Shown here: positions 1 through 10,450 of the stretch, one piece after another | Position numbering within the stretch: position 1 is the first letter of the stretch | Layout: each line of letters starts with the position of its first letter | Origin: Symbioplanes lichenis | Lineage (GTDB): Bacteria > Actinomycetota > Actinomycetes > Mycobacteriales > Micromonosporaceae | DNA length: 64,000 nucleotides | Reading direction: 5' to 3' | Assembly (NCBI RefSeq): GCF_030709675.1 | Contig: NZ_JAUZQD010000024.1 | Coordinates: 1-64,000, forward strand | The notes under the pieces: model-generated | Database searches by the model: none | Told to the model about the DNA's origin: nothing | The model's input: only the letters and a program-made list of their open reading frames with translations | Position numbers and translations under genes: made by a program

Positions 1-2277
1 CGAGGTGCCGTAGGGCGCGTTGGCGACCCGCGAGGTGATCTCCGGCTGCGGGATCGCGGTGATCAGCGTCGAGCGGTCGGTCGAGACCTCGCTGGTGTTG
101 TCCTTGACGAAGGCCCGCCAGACGTACGGCGTGCTCCACTTCAGCTTGCCCGCGGGGACCGTGTACGCCTGCTTGGCCTGGTACGCCGTCGTCGTACAGC
201 CGGTCGGGTCGCCGGTCGCCGTGGTGGCGCAGTACTCGAACTTGTACTGCAGCGTCTGCTTCGGCGGGGCGTCCAGGTCGACCGCCTGCGCCCACAGCTG
301 CGGCGTCAGGGTCGGTGACTGGTAGCCGTTCGGCGGGTAGGCGTCCTGCAGCGTCGGGTCGATGTTGCGCACGCTCAGCCCGATTCGGGCCGGCGGCACG
401 TTCTCGTCCGTGAAGACCTTGCCGCCGCTGGTCGCCATGCTGAAGTCGATCAAATAGTCGCCGATCGGCAGCGCCTTGATCGTGGCCTCGATCGACGTGG
501 TCGCGCCGCGGGCCAGCGTGCTGCTCAGCGAGCCGGCGACGTACTGGCCGATCTTCGCGTTGGTCGACGCGTTGTAGAGCCGGTAGACGAGCCGGTAGCC
601 GCTCGCCGGCCAGTCCATCGCGCTCTTGTTGGTGACGGTCACCTTCACCTTGCCGGCCTGGTTCTGCAGCACGGCCGGCTTGGGCGTGGGGTTCGGGATC
701 GAGTACTTCGCGTTGTACGGGGTGTGGGTCACGTACAGGGTCGGCGGGTTGGCCGAGCCCGGGCCGGCGATGGTCTTCCAAGCGCCCGTGTCGGTGACCG
801 GCGCCCGCAGCGAGATGCCGTTGTCCGCCTTGCCGTCGACCCAGCCCTGCACGAGGTCGCGGCCCTTGGCGCCCAGGTCGATCACGGTGCCGGTGACCGG
901 GCACGACGACGTCGACTGGCCGTTGGAGACATAGCCCTGCGCGAACGAGTTCGACGCGATCGCGGCGCCCACCGCCGGCCCGGGATACGACGTCTTGGTG
1001 TCCTTCGACCACGAGCCGGTCACGGGATGCACGGTGACCGGGCGCGGCTTGCAGGACGGCGCGTCGTAGCCGACGATGCTCAGCTGCGCGTTAAAGATCG
1101 TCTCGTGCGCCAGGCGGGACACCAGGCCCGGGAACCGGACGTACGAGGCCGAGCTCACCGTGCCCTTCCTGCCGACCTCGAGCGTGTCGCCGCCGCCGCG
1201 CGAGCTGTCGCCCGACACGACCAGGCTCTCGGTGGCGGCGCCGTTGGCCATGACCGGCGGGTCCACGCGCACCGGGAAGGCCCGCGCCGGGTCGGTGAGC
1301 CAGCCCCGATCGACGGTCACCCGGAGCGAGCCGTCCTTCCCCAGGGTGTACGTCACCGCGTGCGAGATCTGCGACTTGGCGTCCACCATGTACCCGGCCG
1401 GGATCGTGCCGACCGTGGCGCCCTCGGCGTTGCGCAGCAGCACGGCGCCCTTGTCGAGCACGGCCGTCAAGCCGGTCAGGCGCAGCGGGAAGACGTACGT
1501 CTCCGGGGCCTGGGCCGAGCCGAGAACCAGTGTCTCCTTGACCCCGCCGGCCTGCGCCTGCAGTTCGACGTCCACACCCGGCCACACCTGCCGGTAGCTG
1601 GCGGTGTCCCCGCTGACGGTCGCCTCGACCGGGGCCGCGCCCTCGGCGCCGTAGGCGAGCACTCCCCCGCCGGGCAGCGTCACCCGGACGAACTCGCCGG
1701 CGTCCGCGGTCTTCGCCAGCCGCACCGGCACGGCGTCGGCCGCCCGCTGCCAGCCACCGGCCGGATCGGCCCGCCACGTGGAGTCGACCGGCGCCCAGGT
1801 GCCGTCGGCCTTCCGGTAGTTGAGCGGCGTGGCGGAGAACTGCGTGGTCTCGGTGCCGTCGGCGTTGGCGTACGTACGCTCGTGGGCACGGCGCTCGGCC
1901 GGCAGCTCCTTGCTGGTCCCGGAGCGGAAGCCGGTGTGCTTCGCGGCCGGGGCCGGCTTGACCTCGGCGACGTTGGCCGGGGCCTGCGCCGCCTTGCGCA
2001 GCGGGTACTTCGACCGCAGCGACGGCGGGTTCCAGGTGTTCTTCTTGCCGCCACCGGCCACCGGGTCCAGCCCGGACGCGTCGCCCCAGCGCTGCTCGGG
2101 CGCGGGCTTCGGGGCGTGCTGCTTCGCCGCCGGTGGGCGCGGGTTGAGCTGGACGGCTGTCGTGCCGCCCTGAGCGGTGCCCGCGGTCAGCAGGATCACG
2201 GCGCCGGCCGCGAGTCCGAGGTGGAAGGTTCTGGTCAGCGCCGAGTTCCGGGCACGCCGAAGGCCGCCGTGTCGCAT
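1..2277 (-). CDS. Secreted DNRLRE/RHS-like large protein, N-terminal part (runs off the window)
   Basis: Open from an ATG at 2277 (preceded by GGGGGAAA) to the window edge, 759 codons without a stop. Residues 1-35 form a signal peptide (basic start, then a run like LGLAAGAVILL). About residues 60-75 carry the WGDASGLDPVAGGG region seen in actinobacterial RHS-type exoproteins. A DNRLRE-like beta domain covers roughly 340-500 (YVRF...W pattern), and Ig/FN3-like segments follow to the edge. Such proteins are usually very long, with YD repeats and sometimes a C-terminal toxin. That part lies outside the window, so only 'secreted, DNRLRE-containing, probably RHS family' is supported. Confidence 0.75.
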   Translation of the reverse strand, partial: MRHGGLRRARNSALTRTFHLGLAAGAVILLTAGTAQGGTTAVQLNPRPPAAKQHAPKPAPEQRWGDASGLDPVAGGGKKNTWNPPSLRSKYPLRKAAQAPANVAEVKPAPAAKHTGFRSGTSKELPAERRAHERTYANADGTETTQFSATPLNYRKADGTWAPVDSTWRADPAGGWQRAADAVPVRLAKTADAGEFVRVTLPGGGVLAYGAEGAAPVEATVSGDTASYRQVWPGVDVELQAQAGGVKETLVLGSAQAPETYVFPLRLTGLTAVLDKGAVLLRNAEGATVGTIPAGYMVDAKSQISHAVTYTLGKDGSLRVTVDRGWLTDPARAFPVRVDPPVMANGAATESLVVSGDSSRGGGDTLEVGRKGTVSSASYVRFPGLVSRLAHETIFNAQLSIVGYDAPSCKPRPVTVHPVTGSWSKDTKTSYPGPAVGAAIASNSFAQGYVSNGQSTSSCPVTGTVIDLGAKGRDLVQGWVDGKADNGISLRAPVTDTGAWKTIAGPGSANPPTLYVTHTPYNAKYSIPNPTPKPAVLQNQAGKVKVTVTNKSAMDWPASGYRLVYRLYNASTNAKIGQYVAGSLSSTLARGATTSIEATIKALPIGDYLIDFSMATSGGKVFTDENVPPARIGLSVRNIDPTLQDAYPPNGYQSPTLTPQLWAQAVDLDAPPKQTLQYKFEYCATTATGDPTGCTTTAYQAKQAYTVPAGKLKWSTPYVWRAFVKDNTSEVSTDRSTLITAIPQPEITSRVANAPYGTS

Positions 2278-2396
2278 GTGAAGTTTCCCCCGTGAGGCTG
2301 CGCGCCCGGCATAGACAGGCTTCGGTGCCGCGGCGCCGGGCAAAGATGTCACCTCACCGACACAGCGCGCAACCCCTAGATCGAGAGATCGGCATG

Positions 2397-2410
2397 TGTT
2401 ACTTGTAACA
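2397..2410. promoter_or_regulatory. Perfect 14-bp palindrome upstream of the RHS-like gene
   Basis: TGTTAC-TT-GTAACA lies 120 bp upstream of the start at 2277. It sits in the 343-bp gap 2278-2620, which otherwise holds only the pruA terminator. Candidate operator; no cognate regulator can be named. Confidence 0.3.
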
Positions 2411-2581
2411 GCTCGGTAACCGGGCCGAGTTGGCCCGCTGTTCATGTGAGCCCGTTAGAACCGGCCGCGGGTGCCGGCCCTCAGGAGATGAGGAGCAGCA
2501 CCATGCCCACGACGTCTCGCCCCCTTCAGCTCCGCCACCGTAGCCAAGGGGTCCGACAAAACTCGCCCGCACGAACGCGGC

Positions 2582-2612
2582 GGGGCCCCTCCCGTCGTGC
2601 GGGAGGGGCCCC
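2582..2612 (-). terminator. Hairpin terminator after pruA
   Basis: GGGGCCCCTCCC and its exact complement form a 12-bp stem with a 7-base loop, nine bases past the pruA stop. There is no T run, as is common in actinobacteria, and it could act in both directions. Confidence 0.7.
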
Positions 2613-2620
2613 GGCGCGGG

Positions 2621-4240
<1,620 letters not shown>

Positions 4241-4250
4241 GGCGGGCCTT

Positions 4251-5171
4251 TCAGGACGTGGTGGCGAGGGAACGGAGGAAGAAGGCGAGGTTGGCGGGGC
4301 GCTCGGCGAGCCGCCGGGAGAAGTAGCCGTACCAGTCGGTGCCGTAGGGCACGTAGACGCGCACGGTGTGTCCCGCGTCGGCCAGCCGGCGCTGCTCGGC
4401 GGCGCGGATGCCGTAGAGCATCTGGAACTCGGCGTCCGACCCGAGCGGGGTGAGCAGCCGCTCGGCGATGTCGATGATCCGCGGGTCGTGCGTGGCGACC
4501 ATCGGGTAGGCCTCGGACTCGCCGAGGATGCGCAGGATCCGCACATAGGCGCGGTCGACGTCGCTCTTGGCCGAGTGGGCGACCGTCGACGGCTCGGCGT
4601 AGGCGCCCTTCACGATGCGCACCCGGGATCCCGGGACGGCGAGGTCACGCGCGTCGCCCTCGGTGCGGTGCAGCATGGCCTGCAGCACACAGCCCGTACG
4701 CGGGAAGTCCTTGCGCAGCGTGCGCAGCGTCTCGAGCGTGTGGTCGACGGTGGTGTGGTCCTCCATGTCGAGCGTGACGTCGACGCCGTGGGCATAGGCG
4801 TGCCCGGCCAGCTCCAGCGCGAAGGCGGTGGCGCGCTCCGGCCCGTCAGCGCCCAGCGACTGGCCCAGGGCCGACAGCTTGACGGAGATCTCGTTGCCCG
4901 CGGCCAGGCCGTCGGCCGCGAGCCGGGTGACGATTTCTTTGTACGCCACCACGGTGCGCTCGGCCGTCGCGAAGTCGGTGATGTCCTCGCCCAGGTGGTC
5001 GAGCGTGACGCGCAGCCCCGCGCCGTGCAGCTCGCGGACGGCGGCCAGCGCGTCGGCCGACCGCTCCCCGGCGACGAACCGGGACACCACCGGGCGCGCC
5101 AGCGGCGTGCGCGTGACCGTGGACCGCACCGCGGTGTTGCCGGCCACTGCCAGCACCAGCCGTCCGAACAT
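4251..5171 (-). CDS. pruB: Proline dehydrogenase (monofunctional PRODH)
   Basis: FAD enzyme that oxidises L-proline to 1-pyrroline-5-carboxylate and passes electrons to quinones. The 306-residue TIM barrel carries VRIVKGAY and the C-terminal signature YGTDWYGYFSRRLAERPAN that binds FAD and proline. It is first in a two-gene operon with pruA. Its ATG has a strong purine-rich site (GGGGGAAGAGGGAGG). A PucR-type regulator reads divergently across about 100 bp, so proline induction through that protein is likely, as for PruC in mycobacteria. Confidence 0.95.
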   Translation of the reverse strand: MFGRLVLAVAGNTAVRSTVTRTPLARPVVSRFVAGERSADALAAVRELHGAGLRVTLDHLGEDITDFATAERTVVAYKEIVTRLAADGLAAGNEISVKLSALGQSLGADGPERATAFALELAGHAYAHGVDVTLDMEDHTTVDHTLETLRTLRKDFPRTGCVLQAMLHRTEGDARDLAVPGSRVRIVKGAYAEPSTVAHSAKSDVDRAYVRILRILGESEAYPMVATHDPRIIDIAERLLTPLGSDAEFQMLYGIRAAEQRRLADAGHTVRVYVPYGTDWYGYFSRRLAERPANLAFFLRSLATTS

Positions 5172-5228
5172 GATGGCCTCCCTCTTCCCCCTCGAACGCT
5201 AGAAAGATCACGCGGCCCGCACCAGAGA

Positions 5229-5266
5229 CAAATGTCATCTGATCTGATGACGCTGTTGTACATTTG
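5229..5266. promoter_or_regulatory. Nested inverted repeats, probable operator between proline genes and regulator
   Basis: CAAATGT (5229-5235) mirrors ACATTTG (5260-5266), and inside them GTCATC (5234-5239) mirrors GATGAC (5246-5251). The right arm overlaps TACATT (5259-5264), a -10 box six bases before the ATG at 5271. Probable site for the PucR-type regulator, its own promoter included. Confidence 0.5.
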
Positions 5267-5270
5267 GATG

Positions 5271-6410
5271 ATGATCGAGGGCGACCCGGCGCAGCTGCAG
5301 GACCTGGTCGACACCGTGGCCGCCCGCACCGGCGCCCCGACCACGCTCGAGGACCGCGAGCTGCACCTGGTCGCCTCCTCCGGCCACGAGGAGGTGCTCG
5401 ACGAGGTCCGCCGCCGCTCGATCCTGCGCCGCCGTTCCAGCCCCGACGTGCAGCGCCAGTTCGCCGCCTTCGGCATCGCCGCCGCCGAGGAGCCGCTGCG
5501 CATCCCGGCCGACGCCATCCCCGGCCTCTACGCGCGCTGGTGCGTCCCGGTCCGCTGGCGCGGCGTCGCGTACGGCTATCTGTGGCTCCTCGACCCGGAC
5601 GAGTCCGTGCCCGTCGCCGCCGTGCGCGCCCTCGCCGGCATCGTCGACCAGCTCGCCGTCTCGATGGCCCGCCGCGCCCGGGCCAGCGACCGCACCTCCC
5701 TGGCCGTCGCCGACCTCCTCGCCCCCGACGCCGGCGCCCGGGCCCGGGCCGCCGAGGACCTGCGCCGCGACGGTCTGATCCCGGCCCGCGACGGCATCGT
5801 GCTGGTCGCCCTGGCCCGCCTCGACGCCGGACCGGTCGGCCCGGTCAACACCTGGCTGCTCCCCCGCGGCGTGCTCAGCACCCCGATCGGCCAGCGCAGC
5901 GCCCTGGTCCTCCCGGCGGGCACCCCCGACCCCGCGGCCATCGCCGAGCAGGCGGCCCGGTCACTGCTCGCCGAGCACCACGGCGGCGTGGCGGCGGGCG
6001 TCTCCGGCACCGTCGAGCCCACCGACGGTCACACCGCGTGGCGGCAGGCCGGCGCGGCGCTGCGCCTGGCGTTGCGGGCGGCTCCGGGCGGCACGAGCGT
6101 GCAGTCGTGGTCCGGCCTGGGCGCCCTGCGTCTGCTGGCCCTGGCCGAGCCCGCCGCCCTGGCCGCCACGCTCGGCGACGACCGCGCCCGGCGCCTGCTC
6201 GACGGCGACCCGGAGCTGGTGCGCACCGCGCGTACCTATCTGGACCTGGCCGGGAACGCCCAGCGCACGGCCGCCGCCCTGGCCGTCCACCGCCAGACGC
6301 TCTACCACCGGCTGCGCCGCGTCACGGCCCTGACCGGCTACGACCTGGAGGACGGCACCGATCGCCTGACCCTGCACCTGGTGTTAACCCTGGCCGACCT
6401 CGATCCCTGA
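5271..6410 (+). CDS. PucR/CdaR-type transcriptional regulator of proline catabolism
   Basis: The 379-residue protein has a long N-terminal sensor-like region and ends in the PucR C-terminal helix-turn-helix (TARTYLDLAGNAQRTAAAL, then HRQTLYHRLRRVTALTGYDL). It is divergent from the proline dehydrogenase operon, the arrangement of mycobacterial PruC, an activator of proline use. Upstream ATGs exist at 5232, 5247 and 5268. I chose 5271 because TACATT lies exactly six bases before it, as expected for a leaderless mRNA, and because family homology begins at MIEGD. The 3' end overlaps the next, opposing gene by 27 bp. Confidence 0.85.
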   Translation: MIEGDPAQLQDLVDTVAARTGAPTTLEDRELHLVASSGHEEVLDEVRRRSILRRRSSPDVQRQFAAFGIAAAEEPLRIPADAIPGLYARWCVPVRWRGVAYGYLWLLDPDESVPVAAVRALAGIVDQLAVSMARRARASDRTSLAVADLLAPDAGARARAAEDLRRDGLIPARDGIVLVALARLDAGPVGPVNTWLLPRGVLSTPIGQRSALVLPAGTPDPAAIAEQAARSLLAEHHGGVAAGVSGTVEPTDGHTAWRQAGAALRLALRAAPGGTSVQSWSGLGALRLLALAEPAALAATLGDDRARRLLDGDPELVRTARTYLDLAGNAQRTAAALAVHRQTLYHRLRRVTALTGYDLEDGTDRLTLHLVLTLADLDP

Positions 6411-6746
6411 GCCGAGCCACAACGGCACAGGGGTCTCGTCCGCCGGGTCGCCCGCGAGCCACTCCAGGGCGGCGGCGGGCGTGGCGAAGGTCGGGAACGC
6501 CGCCTCCAGCCGCATCGTGTGCAGCACGGTGAGGACCAGGCGCGAGGGGGCGGCCAGGCACAGGTGGCCGCCGCGCCGGCGCAGGTCCTGCCGGGCGCGG
6601 ACGAGCAGGGCGAGGCTGTCGTGGTCGAGGCCCGGCACGGCGGCGAGGTCGACGACGACGTGCGGCCCGGCCTCGGCGGCGGCGGTCAGGGCGGCCCGGT
6701 CACCCTGCCACGGGAGCACGGCCGGAACGGTTGCCAGGATGGTCAC
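6384..6746 (-). CDS. STAS-domain protein (anti-sigma factor antagonist-like)
   Basis: A single STAS domain of 120 residues. The segment PGLDHDSLALLVRARQDLRRRGG matches the helix that carries the phosphorylatable serine in SpoIIAA/RsbV proteins (Ser in HDS). Such proteins release a sigma factor by binding its anti-sigma kinase. No partner kinase or sigma gene is adjacent. GTG start. The end overlaps the PucR-type gene tail-to-tail. Confidence 0.75.
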   Translation of the reverse strand: MTILATVPAVLPWQGDRAALTAAAEAGPHVVVDLAAVPGLDHDSLALLVRARQDLRRRGGHLCLAAPSRLVLTVLHTMRLEAAFPTFATPAAALEWLAGDPADETPVPLWLGSGIEVGQG

Positions 6747-6832
6747 CGCTCCACCCTGCCCCGCGAGACGCGCCCCCGCATCATCCCGCCGTAGGCATCG
6801 GTGTACCGCACCCGTAGTAGACCGGGCGACGG

Positions 6833-6838
6833 TAGCGT
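6833..6838 (+). promoter_or_regulatory. -10 box of a leaderless promoter
   Basis: TAGCGT followed by six bases and then the ATG at 6845. No Shine-Dalgarno sequence is present. Confidence 0.5.
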
Positions 6839-6844
6839 GGCGGC

Positions 6845-7384
6845 ATGCAAGATCGAAGGCTGCGCGACCGGATCGTCCGCTACCGGGCCGATCCGGGGCT
6901 GCCGCGCGATCAGGCGGCGGCCCGGATAGCCGCGTACGTGTACGGCAACATCATCGTCTTCGCCACCACCGTGCCGCTGACCCCGGACGATCTGCATCAC
7001 GCCCACGCCACGCTGCTCGTGCTCGGGGTCGCCGCGTCGACCTACCTCGCGCACGTGTTCGCCGACATCGTCGGGCACAACGTCCGCTCGGAGCTGCCCC
7101 TGACCCGCGCGGATCTCGGGCACGAGCTGCGCGACTCGTGGCCGGTGCTCACCTCGGGGCTGATCCCCGCGGCGCTGCTCCTGGCCGGGGCCTGGCACTG
7201 GCTGCCCGAGCGAGCGGCGATCGTCACGTCCGAGGTCTACCTGCTGCTGCGCATGGCGCTGATCGGGCTGCTGGTCGAGCGGCTCCGATCGGGGCGCCCG
7301 TCCGCACGTACCCTGCTCGCGGGCGTGCTGCTGGCCGCCGCGGCCGCCGGCGTCTCACTGGTGAAGGTGGCCATCGGTCACTGA
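6845..7384 (+). CDS. Integral membrane protein, about four helices, function unknown
   Basis: The 179 residues open with a charged cytoplasmic segment of about 25 residues. Four hydrophobic stretches follow near 30-50, 60-80, 110-130 and 155-175, including AAYVYGNIIVFATTVPL. Resembles conserved actinobacterial membrane proteins without an assigned role. The last 30 bases overlap the end of the opposing DUF4832 gene. Confidence 0.7.
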   Translation: MQDRRLRDRIVRYRADPGLPRDQAAARIAAYVYGNIIVFATTVPLTPDDLHHAHATLLVLGVAASTYLAHVFADIVGHNVRSELPLTRADLGHELRDSWPVLTSGLIPAALLLAGAWHWLPERAAIVTSEVYLLLRMALIGLLVERLRSGRPSARTLLAGVLLAAAAAGVSLVKVAIGH

Positions 7385-8698
7385 CACCGTCTGGTGCAGG
7401 TCGTTGAATCCCGTGGCCGGTTCCCAGGTGTCCACGGTGGCGAGCCGGATCGAGTACTCGGGCCGGTTCCGCAGGGCCGGGCTCGCGTCGGGCAGGTTGA
7501 GCAGCAGCTGATAGCGCCCGGAGGGGATCCCGGCCGTCGGCACCGTGAAGCTCACGTCGCCCGCCCAGCGCCGCGGGTCGGACGGGATCGGGACCCGGTG
7601 CACCCGGGCGCCGTCGCGCAGCACGAGCTCGGCGCCCCGGGGATTGATCGGCGCCGCCCAGCCGTCGTTGCGCACTCCCAGCCGTACGGTCAGCTCCCGC
7701 GCCCGCACCGACACCGTGCTCTCGGTGAGCCGGAGACGGTATCCCAGCGAGCGCCGCACGGTGTCCAGGCAGCCGCCGGCCGCCCAGCCGCGGAGCACGT
7801 CCGGCTGATAGTCGGTGTTGAGGAACGTCCAGTGGAAGCCGCTCAGCTCCTCCAGGGCCGTCGGGCAGTCGCTGCGTGGCGGGTTCGTGACACACGTCTC
7901 GCCGCCCATGGCGACATACAAGGTCTCCGCCCGGAGGTACGGATACTCGACCGCCGGATCCACGTAAGTGCCGTAGTCCTCGTACGGGGCGAGGAAGCAG
8001 TCGTTGTGGTGCCCGACCCGCGCCTGCGGCGTATCCGTGTACGCGGCGCCGGCTCCGACCGGCTCCGTCCCGTACAAGGTGCGCTTGTAGCCGGGCGTGC
8101 GCAGCTGCACCTGGCGTGACGCGGGCAGCGCCTGCAGCAGCCGGTCGACGACCCGGCGCCGGTTCGCCTGGTCGGTGGCGGAGACGACGCCCTCGTTGCC
8201 GAAGTGCTGGGTGTAGTACCACTCGCCCCACGCCCCGACGAACCCCGCCTGCATCACGTGGATGACGTCGGCGTTCTCCCGCAGGTACGGCGTCAGCTGC
8301 CCGATGTGCGACAGCACGCGTTCCACGGGGGCGTCGTCCCCGGCGGGGTCGTCGGTGTAGGCGAACCGGAGCACCATCTTGAGCCCGGCCGCCCGTACCG
8401 CGGCGGCCTGATCCTCAAGATGGCGCAGCGCCGCCGCGCTGATCGGCGCGTCCTGGAACCCCCGGAGGTAGAAGACGCACATCACCAGCGAGATGTGCTC
8501 CTCGGTCCGGTAGGCGCGCAGCACGGCGGGGTCGAACGTCGTCGCGTCGCAGTCGCCGGTGTGGTGGTAGAGCCCCCGGTCGGGGTTGGCGATGTCGGCC
8601 GTGTCCGGCGTGTAGACGACACGCTCGGCGGCCGGAGCCGCCGGAACGGCACCGAGCATCGTGGCGGCGAGCACGCCGGCGAGAAGGGCAGCGATCAC
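7355..8698 (-). CDS. Secreted DUF4874/DUF4832 protein
   Basis: The 447-residue protein has a signal peptide (LLAGVLAATMLGAVPAAPAAE). A DUF4874-like barrel domain starts at NPDRGLYHHTGDC, and a DUF4832 domain contains GAWGEWYYT and NTDYQPDVL. These families resemble glycoside-hydrolase-type TIM barrels with a beta-sandwich, but no activity is established. The GTG start is placed by a promoter whose -10 lies six bases upstream. Independent of ACC deaminase, which ends 51 bp upstream. Confidence 0.8.
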   Translation of the reverse strand: MIAALLAGVLAATMLGAVPAAPAAERVVYTPDTADIANPDRGLYHHTGDCDATTFDPAVLRAYRTEEHISLVMCVFYLRGFQDAPISAAALRHLEDQAAAVRAAGLKMVLRFAYTDDPAGDDAPVERVLSHIGQLTPYLRENADVIHVMQAGFVGAWGEWYYTQHFGNEGVVSATDQANRRRVVDRLLQALPASRQVQLRTPGYKRTLYGTEPVGAGAAYTDTPQARVGHHNDCFLAPYEDYGTYVDPAVEYPYLRAETLYVAMGGETCVTNPPRSDCPTALEELSGFHWTFLNTDYQPDVLRGWAAGGCLDTVRRSLGYRLRLTESTVSVRARELTVRLGVRNDGWAAPINPRGAELVLRDGARVHRVPIPSDPRRWAGDVSFTVPTAGIPSGRYQLLLNLPDASPALRNRPEYSIRLATVDTWEPATGFNDLHQTVSVTDGHLHQ

Positions 8699-8704
8699 GC
8701 TCTA

Positions 8705-8734
8705 TATTTATGGTCTCCGTGGTAATTCCGTCAA
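8705..8734 (-). promoter_or_regulatory. Promoter of the DUF4832 gene
   Basis: On the minus strand TTGACG (8729-8734) is followed by 18 bases and TAAATA (8705-8710), then six bases to the GTG at 8698. A strong SigA-type, probably leaderless promoter in an unusually AT-rich spot. Confidence 0.6.
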
Positions 8735-8749
8735 GACATGCGGCCGGCG

Positions 8750-9763
8750 TCAGGAGAACAGTGCCGAGTAGCCGTTCAGTGCCGGCTGTCCACCGAGGTG
8801 GGCATAGAGGACGGTGGACGAGGGCTCGATCTCGCGGCAGGACACGAGGTCGATCAGCGCGGCCAGGCTCTTGCCCTCGTAGACCGGGTCCGTGACCATG
8901 CCCTCGGTACGCGCGCCCAGCTTCATGGCGTCCAGAGTGGCCTCGTCCGGGATCCCGTACGTGCCCGCGTGGTACCGGTCGTCGAGGATGATCTCCTCCT
9001 CGGTCAGCTCCCGCTCGACGCCGATGAGCGCGGCCGTGGCCCGGGCGATGCGGGCGACCTGGTCGCGGGTCTCCACGGGCTTGGCCGAGCCGTCGATGCC
9101 CAGCACCCGGCGGGGCCGGTCGTCGCCGAGGGCCGCGAAGCCCGCGATCATGCCCGCCTGGGTGCTGCCGGTGACCGAGCAGACGACGATCGTGTCGAAG
9201 AACACGCCCAGCGACGCCTCCTGCTCGGCGACCTCGGCCGCCCAGCCCGCGAAGCCCAGGCCGCCCAGGCGGTGGTCGGAGGCGCCGGCCGGGATCGCGT
9301 ACGGCTTGCTGCCCGCCGCCTCGACCTCGGCCAGCGCGAGGTCCCAGCTCTCCTTGAAGCCGATGCCGAAGCCGGCCTTGACCAGCCGCACGTCCGCCCC
9401 GGCGAGCCGGCTGATGAGGATGTTGCCGACCTTGTCGTAGACGCTGTCCGGCCAGTCGACCCAGCTCTCCTGCACGAGCACGCACTTCAGCCCCGCGTAC
9501 GCCGCGACGGCGGCGACCTGCCGCGTGTGGTTGGACTGCACGCCGCCGATGGACACCAGCGTGTCGCAGCCCTGCGCCAGCGCGTCGGCCACGAGATATT
9601 CGAGCTTGCGCGTCTTGTTGCCGCCGAAGGCGATGCCGGAGTTGACGTCCTCCCGCTTGGCCCACAGCTCGGCGCCGGCCAGGTGCCGGGTCAGCCTGTC
9701 CAGCTTGTGTACGGGCGAGGGCCCGAGCAGCAGCGGGTAACGCTCGAAGTCAGTCAGTGCCAT
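8750..9763 (-). CDS. acdS: 1-aminocyclopropane-1-carboxylate deaminase
   Basis: PLP enzyme that cleaves ACC, the plant ethylene precursor, to 2-oxobutyrate and ammonia. The 337 residues include the PLP lysine in FGGNKTRKLEYL (Lys50). The glutamate in DPVYEGKS and the leucine in YAHLGGQPALNGY are the two residues that separate true ACC deaminases from D-cysteine desulfhydrases, which have threonines there. The start overlaps the end of the GntR regulator by 14 bp, so the pair is translationally coupled. Suggests a plant-associated or soil life. Confidence 0.93.
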   Translation of the reverse strand: MALTDFERYPLLLGPSPVHKLDRLTRHLAGAELWAKREDVNSGIAFGGNKTRKLEYLVADALAQGCDTLVSIGGVQSNHTRQVAAVAAYAGLKCVLVQESWVDWPDSVYDKVGNILISRLAGADVRLVKAGFGIGFKESWDLALAEVEAAGSKPYAIPAGASDHRLGGLGFAGWAAEVAEQEASLGVFFDTIVVCSVTGSTQAGMIAGFAALGDDRPRRVLGIDGSAKPVETRDQVARIARATAALIGVERELTEEEIILDDRYHAGTYGIPDEATLDAMKLGARTEGMVTDPVYEGKSLAALIDLVSCREIEPSSTVLYAHLGGQPALNGYSALFS

Positions 9764-10388
9764 GGTGGTCCCCCTGGTGGATGTGGCCCCAGATCACGCG
9801 GTTGACGGCGACCGCCCGGGCGGTGTCGCCGCTGGTGAGCGCCTCGATGAGCTCGTCGTGCTGCCGCACCGAGCGCTCGCCGTGCGGCGATGCCCACAGC
9901 AACCGTTCGGCCCGGCGGATCAGCGGGGTGAAACGCTCGATGGTCAGCGCGGCGGCGGCGTTGCCCCCGGCGAGAACGGGCACGGCGTGCAGCTCGTCGT
10001 CGGCGTCGAGCGCGGCGTCGAGGTCGCCTCCGCGCACCGCGGCGGCGAAGCGGGCCCCGGCCGTACGCATGCGGTCGAGCTGCCCCGCGGTGAGCGTGAC
10101 CGACCGCAGCGCCAGGTCGTGCATCGCCCCGACCACGGCCGCCGCGTCGGCGACGTCCTTCTCCACCAGCGGCGTCACGCGCGTGTAGCTCTGCGGCTTG
10201 CTCTCGACGAGCCCCTCCGCGGTGAGCCTGCTGATCGCGTCGCGCACCGGCGCCTTGGAGAGCCCGAGGCTGTCCGCGAGATCGTCGGGCCGCAGCGCCA
10301 CCCCGGGCGCCAGGCTGCCGTCGACGATGGCGGCCCGCAGCCGCTGATACGCCGCGTCCCGCAACAAGCTCCGCCCGACTCGCTCCAC
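9750..10388 (-). CDS. GntR/FCD-family regulator, probably of acdS
   Basis: The 212-residue protein has an N-terminal winged helix (DDLADSLGLSKAPVRDAISRL) and an FCD ligand-binding domain containing the usual AxxxHxxL-like helix and HDELIEAL. The frame opens at a TTG at 10409. I prefer GTG 10388 (GTG 10391 is equally possible) because TAACAT, a -10-like box, lies just upstream. TGTTAGATGACA at 10397-10408 is a possible autoregulatory site. It overlaps acdS, so it most likely controls ACC use; the ligand is unknown. Confidence 0.85.
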   Translation of the reverse strand: MERVGRSLLRDAAYQRLRAAIVDGSLAPGVALRPDDLADSLGLSKAPVRDAISRLTAEGLVESKPQSYTRVTPLVEKDVADAAAVVGAMHDLALRSVTLTAGQLDRMRTAGARFAAAVRGGDLDAALDADDELHAVPVLAGGNAAAALTIERFTPLIRRAERLLWASPHGERSVRQHDELIEALTSGDTARAVAVNRVIWGHIHQGDHHGTD

Positions 10389-10450
10389 CACTGAAATGTT
10401 AGATGACAACGACCGGCAGCGAAAGACCAGCGCCGGTGGAGGGTGCCGCG

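Noticed and set aside
724..2295. Long plus-strand frame opposite the first gene
   Set aside because: Arg/Gly-rich shadow of the minus-strand RHS-like gene, with no domain or signal.
2397..2410. TGTTACTTGTAACA as a GlnR or CRP site
   Set aside because: The two-base spacing fits neither the GlnR (GTNAC-N6) nor the CRP (TGTGA-N6) layout; kept only as an unassigned palindrome.
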